Part shown: piece by piece, positions 1 through 7,655 of the stretch
Numbering within the stretch: the stretch's first letter is position 1
Layout of the letters: each line of letters opens with the position of its first letter
Source: JAEVLT01 sp050496765
GTDB lineage: Bacteria > Bacillota > Bacilli > Bacillales > Cytobacillaceae
DNA: 64,000 nt
NCBI RefSeq assembly: GCF_050496765.1
Contig: NZ_JBNWEO010000007.1
Location: 124,001 to 188,000, forward strand
Direction: 5' to 3'
Made by a program: the position numbers and the translations under genes
Notes under the pieces: model-generated
The model's input: only the letters and a program-made list of their open reading frames with translations
What the model was told of the DNA's origin: nothing
Database searches by the model: none

Positions 1-627
1 TGATGGTAAATCAGTTCCAAACAGGAGTGCATCTGGATTTAAAGAATAAATGCTTTTTATTGCTTCGATTGGGTCAAAATCAATCCTTCCAAAGCCGCTT
101 GCTTTTACTTTCACGCCTTGATCGACCAATGAGAAAAGATGTTTAAATCCGCCCTTCGATAAACCAAGATGGTCTACTGAAACAGCAGGAAGTTTTTCAA
201 TGATTGCTGCCAGTTCCGGCAATTGTTTAGAATTTATATATATTTCTGTATGCCAATTAACTACTTCATAAACTTTTCTTGCAAAATAGTCCAGGCGAGA
301 AATATCTTCAGAACCCCCACGATTTACATTAAATCGAAGTGCTTTAACTCCTAATTGATCCAGTCTGATGATTTCTTCATCAGGTGTGTCAAAAGGCAGC
401 TGGGTAACTCCAACAAAGTTTTCCCCAAGTGTTTGGATTGCTTCTATTAAATAGGATTGGTCATAGCCTTGAAATGAACCTGAAACGACCGCTCCGCCCA
501 CTACATTCAACTTGTCGGCACTCTTTCGATAATCTTGGCACGAAAAATAATTTGGAAGGTATCCCTGATTAGGTATTAACGGAAACCGTTTATCAATGAT
601 ATGCAGGTGTGAATCAAAAATTTCCAT
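1..627 (-). CDS. Amidohydrolase family protein (partial, C-terminus outside window)
   Basis: Reads leftward from ATG at 627 with a good ribosome-binding site (GGGGAGA) and is still open at base 1, so about 209 N-terminal residues are present. The start MEIFDSHLHIID has the metal-binding HxH signature that opens the TIM-barrel amidohydrolases of the PF04909 type (2-pyrone-4,6-dicarboxylate lactonase-like). Later stretches such as VDHLG and LFGTDLPS fit the conserved strand-end histidine and the late catalytic aspartate of that family. The substrate cannot be told from the sequence; members hydrolyse lactones or decarboxylate ring acids. A terminator-like inverted repeat lies just upstream, so expression may be attenuated. 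Family call is firm, function open. Confidence 0.8.
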   Translation of the reverse strand, partial: MEIFDSHLHIIDKRFPLIPNQGYLPNYFSCQDYRKSADKLNVVGGAVVSGSFQGYDQSYLIEAIQTLGENFVGVTQLPFDTPDEEIIRLDQLGVKALRFNVNRGGSEDISRLDYFARKVYEVVNWHTEIYINSKQLPELAAIIEKLPAVSVDHLGLSKGGFKHLFSLVDQGVKVKASGFGRIDFDPIEAIKSIYSLNPDALLFGTDLPS

Positions 628-654
628 CTACATTCTCCCCTTTTTTTATCAAAA

Positions 655-694
655 AAACTGTACCCATCACTAATTTCCGATATTGGTACAGTTT
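655..694 (-). promoter_or_regulatory. Inverted repeat / possible attenuator upstream of the amidohydrolase
   Basis: A perfect 10-bp inverted repeat (AAACTGTACC ... GGTACAGTTT, 20-nt spacer) ends 28 bp before the amidohydrolase ATG. On the minus strand the second arm runs into a run of T residues, which makes it look like an intrinsic terminator in the 5' leader. It could equally be an operator for a dimeric repressor. No aptamer was recognised beside it. Confidence 0.4.
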
Positions 695-720
695 CTATAT
701 TTTATTTATTCCATCTCCAG

Positions 721-762
721 AAAAAAACTCCCGCCTCTTTTTCAAATAAAAGAGACGAGAGC
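721..762 (-). terminator. Intrinsic terminator of map
   Basis: On the minus strand a stem of CTCGTCTCTTTT with AAAGAGGCGGGAG (one or two mismatches) is followed by seven T residues, 80 bp beyond the map stop codon. Confidence 0.75.
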
Positions 763-840
763 ATAAAGGAGAAACCCTTAATCAGTATATACGATGTATA
801 AACTAATAGCAGAGATTTGCAATGAAAAGCGCTCACTTCC

Positions 841-1596
841 TTACTTTTCATCTTGTTCGGTTAAAATGATTGGGCCTTCGCTTGTGATGGCGATGGTGTG
901 CTCGAATTGGGCGGAATAGTTGCCGTCGATGGTTCTGGCTGTCCAGCCGTTTGCATCCATTTTTGTTTGGTATTTGCCAATGTTCACCATTGGTTCGATC
1001 GTAAAGACCATGCCTTCCTTTATGCGCGGCCCTTTTCCAGGCAAGCCGTAATGTGGGACATCCGGCTTTTCGTGAATCACGGCGCCGATTCCGTGGCCAA
1101 TAAAATCGCGGACAACGGACAAGCCTTCACTTTCAACGTATTGCTGAATGGCATGGCCAATATCGCCAATCCGGTTTCCAATTTGCGCTTGTTCAATTCC
1201 TTTGTAAAGCGCCTCTTTTGTTACCTTTAACAAATGGTCTGTCTCCTCCGAAACATTTCCGACCGCGTAGCTCCATGCCGAATCGGCCAGGGCACCGTTG
1301 TAGTTTACAACCATATCAATGGTGACAATGTCCCCTTCATTTAGTGGCTCTTTCCGCGGAAATCCGTGGCAGATTTCATCATTTACACTCGCACAAGTTG
1401 CATACTCGTAGCCCTTATAACCTTTTTGTTCAGGGGTTGCACCATGCTTTTGCAAGAATTGTTCAACAAACGCCTCGATTTCCCAAGTTGTAATGCCCGG
1501 TTTGATGAGTTTGGCAATTTCTTTATGGCAGGAAGCAAGAATTTTTCCGGCTTGTTTCATTGCTTCAATTTCACGGGCTGATTTTAAAACAATCAT
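841..1596 (-). CDS. map: Methionine aminopeptidase, type I
   Basis: A 251-residue type I methionine aminopeptidase, which removes the initiator methionine from nascent proteins in the cytoplasm. The five metal ligands are visible: D94 in the TIDMV segment, D105, the histidine of FIGHGIG (about 168), the glutamate of TIEPM (about 201) and that of QFEHT (about 232). H77 of the ICHGFP segment is the substrate-contacting histidine. Length equals the usual bacterial enzyme without an N-terminal extension. It stands alone here with its own terminator, not in the ribosomal-protein operon, so it may be the second, stand-alone paralogue that Bacillus species carry. Confidence 0.95.
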   Translation of the reverse strand: MIVLKSAREIEAMKQAGKILASCHKEIAKLIKPGITTWEIEAFVEQFLQKHGATPEQKGYKGYEYATCASVNDEICHGFPRKEPLNEGDIVTIDMVVNYNGALADSAWSYAVGNVSEETDHLLKVTKEALYKGIEQAQIGNRIGDIGHAIQQYVESEGLSVVRDFIGHGIGAVIHEKPDVPHYGLPGKGPRIKEGMVFTIEPMVNIGKYQTKMDANGWTARTIDGNYSAQFEHTIAITSEGPIILTEQDEK

Positions 1597-1669
1597 GTTT
1601 TCTTCCTCTTTTCTATAAACGTATTGTCAAAAGTTATATATTAAAAAGTTAATAAATCCTTGATTTAGT

Positions 1670-3222
1670 GGGCTTTAAAATGCAAAAAACTTGCCACCCC
1701 CTAAAATCTAAGGATAATTGAGGTTACCCCACACACAACATCCCAGATTGGAAGTGACAAGTTTGTACCCTCAATTATTAACTTATTTAATGGAATTTAT
1801 CAAGCATCAAGATCAGGTAATTCGAACATTACTTACACTTCTCGTTGGAAAGGGTATGTTTGAAAAACCTGAAGAAACGCCTGTTAATAAACCTTATCGA
1901 AAACTTCAAGTCGATGAACTTCCTATCATCGAAACCTTTGAAAAACTTGATTATCAAAAACTCCTCACCGATTATCTTGAGAAAAACGGTAAACCCTTAA
2001 AACCGGTTCAAAGACGTTCAAATACAAAAGCAATTGTACCTAAGTCAATGAACTGTCCAGCGTGTGGTGCTCCATCGGATTATCTTTATGCCAATAATGG
2101 AGGCAAAGGACAGTATCAATGTAAGGTATGTTCCTGCCTTTTTAACAATAAGAGTCGTTATTTGAAAGAGGCTATTCTTAAGTGCCCTCATTGTTCAAAA
2201 ACCCTTGAAAAAGTTAAGGAGCGACAAGATTTTGACGTGTTCAAGTGCAAAAATAACGATTGTCCCTATTACCAAAAGAAACTAAACGGCATGTCTTCCA
2301 AAGAAAAGAAACGGTTTAAAAAGGATCCGCAGGCATTTAAATTACGATACATTTTTCGCCGGTTTCACCTTGATTTTAAGCCTCTTTCCAAGGAATCACC
2401 TGAACTTCCAGTAGTGGATTTGTCAAAGATTTACGCATCTCCACATACATTGGGGTTGATTCTAACTTACCATGTCAACTATGGCCTTTCAGCTCGTAAA
2501 ACAGCTGCCATTATGCAGGATGTCCATGGTGTATCCATTTCACATCAAACGATTTTGAACTACGAAAACAGCGTCGCTCTTTTGCTTAAGCCATATATTG
2601 ATCATTACCCTTACGAGCTTTCCGATCAATTTTGTGGCGATGAAACCTATATTCGAGTGAATGGTCACTGGCATTACTTATTTTTCTTTTTCGATGCGGT
2701 GAAGAAAATCATCCTTTCTTATCCGGTCTCACCGAATCGAGATACGGTTTCCGCTATTCGTGCAATGGATGATGTCTTATTGAAGATGAAAGAGATTCCA
2801 AAAGATTTAACCTTTGTGGTAGACGGAAATCCGATCTATCTGCTAGCCCAACATTTCTTCGCACAGCACGGCATTTCCTTTGATGTGAAGCAAGTGATTG
2901 GGCTGACAAACGACGATCCTGTTTCGACGGAATACAGACCTCTTAAGCAAATTATCGAGAGACTTAACCGCACTTTTAAGGGCAACTATCGTTCCACTCA
3001 TGGCTTTGGGTCGGAACATGGTTCAGTTTCTTTTGTCACGTTGTTTGTGGCGTACTTTAATTTCCTTCGTCCACATGCAAGTTTAGAGGGCAAAGTCCCG
3101 GTAGTGAATCCAGAACTATCAGGGCTTCCTACAATGCCCGCGCGATGGACAAAGTTAATGGAATTAGCTCAACGCTGGATTATCCAGCAGCGGTCTACCT
3201 AACTTTTTGTTTAGCAGAGCCC
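1670..3222 (+). mobile_element. Insertion sequence with zinc-ribbon DDE transposase
   Basis: About 1.55 kb between two imperfect inverted ends. Left GGGCTTTAAAATGCAAAAAACTT (from 1670) matches the reverse complement of the right end, GGGCTCTGCTAAACAAAAAGTT (to 3222), at the GGGCT and CAAAAA(A)-TT blocks. One transposase gene fills it. A target duplication was not certain (CCTTGA occurs on both sides). Exact ends are inferred; the IS family was not assigned. Confidence 0.6.
1718..3202 (+). CDS. DDE transposase with N-terminal zinc ribbons
   Basis: A 494-residue transposase. Two cysteine clusters (CPAC...CKVC around residues 108-140, and CPHC...CKNNDCPYY around 165-190) form zinc-ribbon DNA-binding modules. 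They are followed by a helix-turn-helix-like stretch and an RNase H-fold catalytic core with the DDE triad: D308 in GDETYIRV, D369 in VVDGNP and E414 in QIIERLNR. The gene is intact. The first in-frame ATG lies close to the left IS end; a later start near MEFIKHQ is possible. Its neighbours, an unrelated IS and the broken sinR, show this to be an insertion hot spot. Confidence 0.85.
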   Translation: MRLPHTQHPRLEVTSLYPQLLTYLMEFIKHQDQVIRTLLTLLVGKGMFEKPEETPVNKPYRKLQVDELPIIETFEKLDYQKLLTDYLEKNGKPLKPVQRRSNTKAIVPKSMNCPACGAPSDYLYANNGGKGQYQCKVCSCLFNNKSRYLKEAILKCPHCSKTLEKVKERQDFDVFKCKNNDCPYYQKKLNGMSSKEKKRFKKDPQAFKLRYIFRRFHLDFKPLSKESPELPVVDLSKIYASPHTLGLILTYHVNYGLSARKTAAIMQDVHGVSISHQTILNYENSVALLLKPYIDHYPYELSDQFCGDETYIRVNGHWHYLFFFFDAVKKIILSYPVSPNRDTVSAIRAMDDVLLKMKEIPKDLTFVVDGNPIYLLAQHFFAQHGISFDVKQVIGLTNDDPVSTEYRPLKQIIERLNRTFKGNYRSTHGFGSEHGSVSFVTLFVAYFNFLRPHASLEGKVPVVNPELSGLPTMPARWTKLMELAQRWIIQQRST

Positions 3223-3252
3223 TTGAATAAAACTAGCATCCGGCGAAGCGAA

Positions 3253-3377
3253 CTCTTGACAAACCGAACTAGCCAATGGTTTAAAATGGAAAAACCAAGG
3301 GCTATTTAGCATGCCTTCTTTTTGTCCCCGTCGCCCTTGGTAAAGTAAACGCAAACCATTGGCGTGTTTGTCAAGAG
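3253..3377. repeat. Nested three-part palindrome (about 125 bp)
   Basis: Three successive perfect inverted pairs share one centre: CTCTTGACAAAC (3253-3264) with GTTTGTCAAGAG (3366-3377), GCCAATGGTTT (3272-3282) with AAACCATTGGC (3353-3363), and ACCAAGGGC (3294-3302) with GCCCTTGGT (3333-3341). The transcript would fold into one long interrupted hairpin. It lies between the first IS and sinR and holds no gene. It could be a miniature transposable element or the scar of one. Confidence 0.65.
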
Positions 3378-3804
3378 CGGTTGCGGGGGCATACCCGCCC
3401 AGTAAATGGAAGAAATATTAAATCGCTAGGTAGTTTTCATAGAACTTTTGACACTACCTCTATAAATTCTTCGCTATTTATGCATATTCCGTTGAAAGTG
3501 CATCCATTCATACGCTCTTTTATATTAGCGCTATTTGATCAATTTATCAAAACAGTTTGCAAAGCTCGTTCCGTAAACAGAAAGAATTACGCAATTGCAT
3601 GGAACTTTCTCTATTCTTTTGATAAAATGACTTTATATCTATACAGATAGGTGTGTGAAGCTCCATGATCGGTGATCGTGTAAAAAAACTTCGTTTGGAA
3701 AAAAAAATGTCTATATCAGAACTATATAAATGGAATTAAAGGATTTTAAGAAAATTTGTCCAATTCTTATAGGTAAATAAAACCTTTAGGAAGGCGGACA
3801 CATA

Positions 3805-4332
3805 ATGAAAATCCTTCAAAATGAAAACATGGATTCAATTCAGGAAGTTAAAGCTTGTATGCATGGTTTAAGGGATCTACGGATGTTTAAACGTTATCAG
3901 GCTATCCTCATGCATTTAAAAGGACGGACTTATGTAGAAATCGCTGACCTTTTAGAATGTACGGAGCAAACTATATATAACTATGTTCGAGCCTATAAAA
4001 CTAACGGTTTGGAGGGATTAGTTCCCGGACAATCTCCCGGACGCCCTTGTCAACTAACAGAGGAACAAGAAAAGGAACTCTATCAGTTAATTGTTGAAAA
4101 AAAGCCAGCTGCTGTTGGATTTCCCGCAGAAATGAATTGGACTTCATTTCTTGTTCGCGATTGGATTAAGCAAACATTTGACATTGTTTATACGGACCGG
4201 GGTGTAAGGAGATTGTTGACTCGTTTGGGATTTAGTTACACAAAACCAACGTATACCCTAGCAAAGGCTGACCCCGAGAAACAGGAAGCGTTCAAACAAG
4301 AATTTGAAACGATTAAAAAAAATGATGAATGA
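3805..4332 (+). CDS. IS630-family transposase, N-terminal frame (HTH part)
   Basis: A 175-residue N-terminal part of an IS630 transposase. It starts at ATG with GGAAGGCGG upstream, and contains a helix-turn-helix (YVEIADLLECTEQTIYNYVRAY) and a second winged-helix domain (GVRRLLTRLGFSY). It ends 28 bases inside the next frame, at a run of eight A residues (4315-4322). With seven A residues the two frames would be one transposase of about 350 residues. The split is therefore either a one-base indel or a transcriptional-slippage device, which is known in this IS family. Confidence 0.85.
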   Translation: MKILQNENMDSIQEVKACMHGLRDLRMFKRYQAILMHLKGRTYVEIADLLECTEQTIYNYVRAYKTNGLEGLVPGQSPGRPCQLTEEQEKELYQLIVEKKPAAVGFPAEMNWTSFLVRDWIKQTFDIVYTDRGVRRLLTRLGFSYTKPTYTLAKADPEKQEAFKQEFETIKKNDE

Positions 4333-4855
4333 CGAAATTGATCGAATTCTGTTTCAAGATGAATCCATGATCAGGGACTACCAAGCTTTAGCCAATACAT
4401 GGTTTCCTAAAGGGCAACAAAAAGTGATACCTACTTATGGAAAACATCACGGGGTTAAATTAATTGGTACCCTCGATTACGAAACAGGCGAAGTGTTTGT
4501 CACAGAAGAAGAACACTATGATGCTCAAGTTTTCCTATCTTTTCTTGAAAAAGTTGTAGTCAGATACAAGGGTGAGAAGATTGTAATGATACTGGATAAT
4601 GCTAGAATCCACCACTCGAAACTGATTCAACCTTTTCTCGAAGCCCATAAAGATCATCTGCAACTTGTTTTTCTCCCACCATACAGCCCAGAGTTAAACC
4701 TAATTGAAGGACTGTGGGGATGGTTAAAAAAATCAATTATTTATAATGTTTTTTATAAAACGGTAGAAGAAATTAGAGTGGCTGTCCAGACATTCATTAC
4801 ACAAATCAATAAAGACCCTATGAAAATCGTTAATCGTCTATGTCTTAAGCTTTAA
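4304..4855 (+). CDS. IS630-family transposase, C-terminal frame (DDE catalytic part)
   Basis: The DDE superfamily endonuclease half of the IS630 transposase. It has the catalytic aspartates in FQDESMI and MILDNARIHHS, and the closing acidic residue in the LIEGLWGWLKK block after PPYSPELN. It overlaps the preceding frame by 29 bases and has no obvious ribosome-binding site of its own, so it is probably made as a fusion through slippage on the A8 run. The frame is otherwise intact to its TAA. Confidence 0.85.
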   Translation: MKRLKKMMNDEIDRILFQDESMIRDYQALANTWFPKGQQKVIPTYGKHHGVKLIGTLDYETGEVFVTEEEHYDAQVFLSFLEKVVVRYKGEKIVMILDNARIHHSKLIQPFLEAHKDHLQLVFLPPYSPELNLIEGLWGWLKKSIIYNVFYKTVEEIRVAVQTFITQINKDPMKIVNRLCLKL

Positions 4856-5485
4856 CTATTGACTCAATTACACCTTTAGCCAGATTGCCAGGATCGGATT
4901 GAGCAATAAATAGCCTAAAACGATATTCGACAAACTCCGATGATTGCAGGTATATTGTGCTTAAATTTTGTAGAATATTGTCATTAATCTAGGAAATCGT
5001 TACAGAACCAAATTGTTTAGTTCCATATATATAGCTGATCAAGCTGGAGTGGCCAAGTCGTATTTAAGTTCGCTTGAACGAAATCTTCAACGGAATCCTT
5101 CCATTCAATTTCTTGAAAAAATTGCAAGCGTCCTCAATGTACCTGTTGACCATTTAATACATGAGCAAGAAAATCAAGAAGAATTGGATAACGACTGGAT
5201 GAATCTCGTGAAAGAAGCAATGAACTCTGGTATTTCCAAAGAACAATTCAAGGAATTTCTTGAATTTAACAAGTGGAGGATCAATCAGCAAAACGACAAT
5301 TAAGAAGCAAATCCGTTTCGATTGTAGTTTTTTCTAAAAAGTGTATTTTTGTTCCATTTTTCCATTAAACAACATTTTCGATCCGTTTACCTCTTCCATT
5401 TTGTCAAGATATGCTGAATATCGATGCAATTTGTAGCAAAAAAAAATTCCAAATAGACAAAAAAGAACACTCTGATTCGAACGAA

Positions 5486-5504
5486 CTAGGTATAATCTAC
5501 CTAT
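5486..5504 (+). promoter_or_regulatory. Candidate -10 box within a small palindrome, sinI leader promoter
   Basis: TATAAT at 5491-5496 lies inside the palindrome AGGTA-TAATC-TACCT, about 75 bp upstream of the riboswitch aptamer. No good -35 hexamer is seen at the normal distance, so activation by a regulator bound upstream or overlapping would be needed. In B. subtilis sinI is activated by Spo0A; a TTCGAAC sequence just upstream only weakly recalls a 0A box. Confidence 0.4.
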
Positions 5505-5564
5505 GAGTGTAATAAAGTAAATTAGTCCTAAAAATAGAGAGCAAATTTTGGGGGAAATACAGAA

Positions 5565-5648
5565 AAAGGCAAACCTGTTGAAAGACAGGGACGCAAAGCT
5601 GCGGGTCTAAGGCGGAAATTTCATTTGCTATGATTGCCGGGTTGCCTG
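5565..5648 (+). ncRNA. c-di-GMP-I (GEMM-I) riboswitch
   Basis: The aptamer core is clear: GGCAAACC, a stem capped by the GAAA tetraloop (CCTGTTGAAAGACAGG), the invariant GGGACGCAAAGC, a CGGGTCTAA segment, the variable P3 arm, and the closing GCCGGGTTGCC that pairs back to GGCAAACC. All follow the GEMM-I consensus. The aptamer ends 37 bases before the sinI GTG start. No terminator stem is seen between them, so control at the ribosome-binding site (AGGGGGGAG) is more likely than attenuation. It should sense cyclic di-GMP, the biofilm/motility second messenger. Confidence 0.93.
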
Positions 5649-5684
5649 GAATACGATCGGTACTTGTATTTTAGGGGGGAGAAT

Positions 5685-5843
5685 GTGATCAAAACAAAGG
5701 AACTTGCTGAAGAAATTGACCGGGATTGGATGGCACTAATGATCGAAGCAAAAAAAATGGGGATTTCAAAAGAAATTGTTCGTGAATTTCTGAACCAGAA
5801 TGATATAAGAGAAGCAATTTGTAAGAATCCGTCAACTACATAA
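5685..5843 (+). CDS. sinI: SinI-like anti-repressor of SinR
   Basis: A 52-residue protein starting at GTG 5685, chosen because AGGGGGGAG lies immediately upstream; the longer frame from 5634 runs back into the riboswitch. The segment EIDRDWMALMIEAKKMGISKEIVREFL is the SinI domain: it matches the SinR-binding helices of B. subtilis SinI and also the C-terminus of the broken SinR next door. SinI sequesters SinR by forming a heterodimer. Here it lies downstream of sinR in its own unit with its own c-di-GMP riboswitch and terminator, the reverse of the sinI-sinR order in B. subtilis. With sinR inactivated it has no local partner. Confidence 0.85.
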   Translation: MIKTKELAEEIDRDWMALMIEAKKMGISKEIVREFLNQNDIREAICKNPSTT

Positions 5844-5860
5844 GATCAAACAGAAATGGT

Positions 5861-5894
5861 AGAAAGTACTCGTCGCCGAGTACTTTCTTTTTTT
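5861..5894 (+). terminator. Intrinsic terminator of sinI
   Basis: Perfect 12-bp stem AGAAAGTACTCG / CGAGTACTTTCT with a TCGC loop followed by a T tract. The opposite strand has an A-rich side, so it may also serve motB. Confidence 0.92.
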
Positions 5895-5905
5895 ACGAGA
5901 ATAAT

Positions 5906-6700
5906 TCACGTTCTTGGGAGTATCAAAATTTCAACCCTTCGATTTTTCGCCCTGCCCTCTGGCGTGTCATTGGATGCGACCGGCTGGTACTCCCCAAAAC
6001 CTTTTGCGCTGAACCAACGCGGATCCAGTTTGTCATTATGCAAAACGATCTTCATAAAGTTCACTGCGCGCATCACACTCAGTTCCCAGTTGGACTCAAA
6101 TTTGGAGTTTCGAATTGGTACATTGTCCGTGTGACCACTGATAATAATATTTCTTGGCGGATTCATCACAAGCAAATTGGAAATTTCACCAGCGGTTTTC
6201 AGGTCAATGCTGCGGACTTCCGCACTTCCAGAATCAAACAGAACATTATCGCGAATCGTCACAAGCAAACCTTCACTTGTTAACGACGTTTGCAGCTTAT
6301 TTGCTAACTGGTTTGCTGTGATGTACTGATTCACTTTCACTTGCAGCTCTTTCAGTTCTTTTTGATCCTCTTGCATCGCTTTTTGCTTTTCCTGCTCTTG
6401 TTTTAATTTTTGCGGATCTTCAGCCATATATTGATTTTTTTGTAAATCTTTTTTTCGCACATCCGGGGCGTCCGAGCTGCCTTGCGGAATAGTAGTTTGA
6501 TAATTCAATAAACCTGTTTCCCCAGTGAACATTTCGTTAAAGGCTTTTGATAAAAGCTGGAATTTTTGCGCATCAACGGAACTCATGGCAAAGAGAACAA
6601 TGAATAATGCCAAGATCAGTGTTAACAAATCTGAGTACGGCAAGAGCCAAGCTTCACTCATTTCTTCCTCTTCATGCTTTTTCTTGCGACGTTTACTCAT
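5906..6700 (-). CDS. motB: Flagellar motor stator protein MotB
   Basis: 264 residues from the ATG at 6700, which overlaps the motA stop by eight bases; longer upstream starts lie inside motA and are unlikely. A basic N-terminus is followed by a single membrane helix (PYSDLLTLILALFIVLFAM). Its D24 is the proton-binding aspartate of the stator channel. The C-terminal OmpA-like peptidoglycan-binding domain contains SGHTDNVPI and RRVEI. With MotA it forms the stator that converts ion flow into flagellar rotation at the cell membrane. Similarity to B. subtilis MotAB is closer than to the sodium stator MotPS. Confidence 0.93.
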   Translation of the reverse strand: MSKRRKKKHEEEEMSEAWLLPYSDLLTLILALFIVLFAMSSVDAQKFQLLSKAFNEMFTGETGLLNYQTTIPQGSSDAPDVRKKDLQKNQYMAEDPQKLKQEQEKQKAMQEDQKELKELQVKVNQYITANQLANKLQTSLTSEGLLVTIRDNVLFDSGSAEVRSIDLKTAGEISNLLVMNPPRNIIISGHTDNVPIRNSKFESNWELSVMRAVNFMKIVLHNDKLDPRWFSAKGFGEYQPVASNDTPEGRAKNRRVEILILPRT

Positions 6701-7487
6701 CACGACCCACAACACTTTCTTCCAGAATCTTCTTCCGTTCTCCTGCTGGCAAATACGATGCGAGCTTTTGCTCAATCACCCTTGGTGCCTCGCCTTCCAA
6801 AATGGATAAAATTCCTTCAATCATCATCTGTTTTACTTTTACTTCCTGCTTTGATTTACGTTTTAATTTATTGGCAAACGGATGCCACAATACATATCCA
6901 GTGAAAATCCCGAGTAATGTAGCAACAAATGCAGCCGAAATAGCACGTCCGAGTTCAACAGTATCGTTCATATTGCTGAGCGCGGCAATCAACCCAAGTA
7001 CGGCGCCCAATACCCCGAGTGTCGGGGCATAGGTTCCAGCTTGGGAGAAAATTGCGGCACCGGATTGATGGCGCTCTTCCATCGCCTCAATTTCCTCAGA
7101 AAGCACATCCCGTATGTAATCAGCGCTCTGCCCATCAACTGCAAGCGACAGCCCATTTTTTAAAAAAGGATCGTCCACTTCGCTCGTTTTCGCTTCAAGG
7201 GCGAGCAGTCCTTCTTTTCGTGCTAGCTGGGCCCAATCGGAAAACAGGCGGATCAATTCCGCTTGATTGACCGCCTTTTGTTCTTTAAACACAACGCCAA
7301 AAAGTTTTGGCACTTTTTTAATTTCACTTGTTGGAAAAGCAATGGTTACCGAAGCAATGGTTCCGGCAATGATAATCAGAAATGCCGCAGGGTTCGCCAA
7401 GGCGACCAAGCTGACCCCTTTTAATACCATTCCTACGCCAATTGCCACAAAGCCAATAATCAAACCTATAATTGTCGTTAAATCCAT
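6693..7487 (-). CDS. motA: Flagellar motor stator protein MotA
   Basis: 264 residues with four membrane helices (two near the N-terminus, two around residues 150-200), and the large cytoplasmic loop that carries the charged torque-generating residues between helices 2 and 3 (WAQLARKEGLLALE, DGQSADYIRD). ALANPAA, AGTYAPTLGVLGAV and GYVLWHPFANKLKRKS are nearly the B. subtilis MotA sequence. It is the first gene of a two-gene operon translationally coupled to motB. It lies beside the sinR/sinI locus, which in Bacillus governs the motility/biofilm switch. Confidence 0.95.
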   Translation of the reverse strand: MDLTTIIGLIIGFVAIGVGMVLKGVSLVALANPAAFLIIIAGTIASVTIAFPTSEIKKVPKLFGVVFKEQKAVNQAELIRLFSDWAQLARKEGLLALEAKTSEVDDPFLKNGLSLAVDGQSADYIRDVLSEEIEAMEERHQSGAAIFSQAGTYAPTLGVLGAVLGLIAALSNMNDTVELGRAISAAFVATLLGIFTGYVLWHPFANKLKRKSKQEVKVKQMMIEGILSILEGEAPRVIEQKLASYLPAGERKKILEESVVGRDE

Positions 7488-7655
7488 TTATCTCTCACCT
7501 GCATCGATCGTATTCGCTTCGAATTTTTCTTTCTTAAAAAAACATCCTCTTTCTCTTTATTTCGACAAGATTCACTGAATCTTAATAGCTTATAAGAATT
7601 TTCATTAAAGATGCAGGAGGAAGTTGTTGATCTTTTATGCCAATCGGAAATCCTC

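Larger units (their letters stand above)
3725..5031 (+). mobile_element. IS630/Tc1-type insertion sequence inside sinR
   Basis: 1307 bp flanked by a TA dinucleotide duplication (3723-3724 and 5032-5033), the signature target of the IS630/Tc1/mariner group. Terminal inverted repeats: left TATAAATGGAATTAAA, right (reverse complement) TATATATGGAACTAAA, 14 of 16 identical. Two overlapping transposase frames lie within. Removing the element and one TA restores the sinR reading frame exactly, so both ends are defined to the base. Confidence 0.93.
3665..5303 (+). pseudogene. sinR: SinR-like biofilm/motility repressor split by an IS630-type insertion
   Basis: The first 20 codons (ATG at 3665 to CTA at 3722-3724) encode the MIGDRVKKLR start of a SinR-type helix-turn-helix protein. 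The remaining 89 codons resume at 5034 (GCTGATCAAGC) and end at 5303. Joined without the insert, the gene would give 109 residues, against 111 for Bacillus subtilis SinR. It would have the XRE-type HTH (GVAKSYLSSLERN) and the C-terminal SinI-binding helices (DNDWMNLVKEAMNSGISKEQF). The insert sits in the loop before the HTH recognition helix, so neither half can be a functional repressor. In B. subtilis SinR represses matrix genes; loss would be expected to derepress biofilm functions (inference). Confidence 0.9.

Noticed and set aside
815..840. TGAAAAGCGCTCAC as a cre site
   Set aside because: The CG is shifted by one base relative to the consensus and it lies beyond the map stop codon, between terminator and gene end.
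5634..5687. Upstream ATG giving a longer SinI
   Set aside because: It begins inside the c-di-GMP aptamer without a ribosome-binding site; GTG 5685 has AGGGGGGAG.
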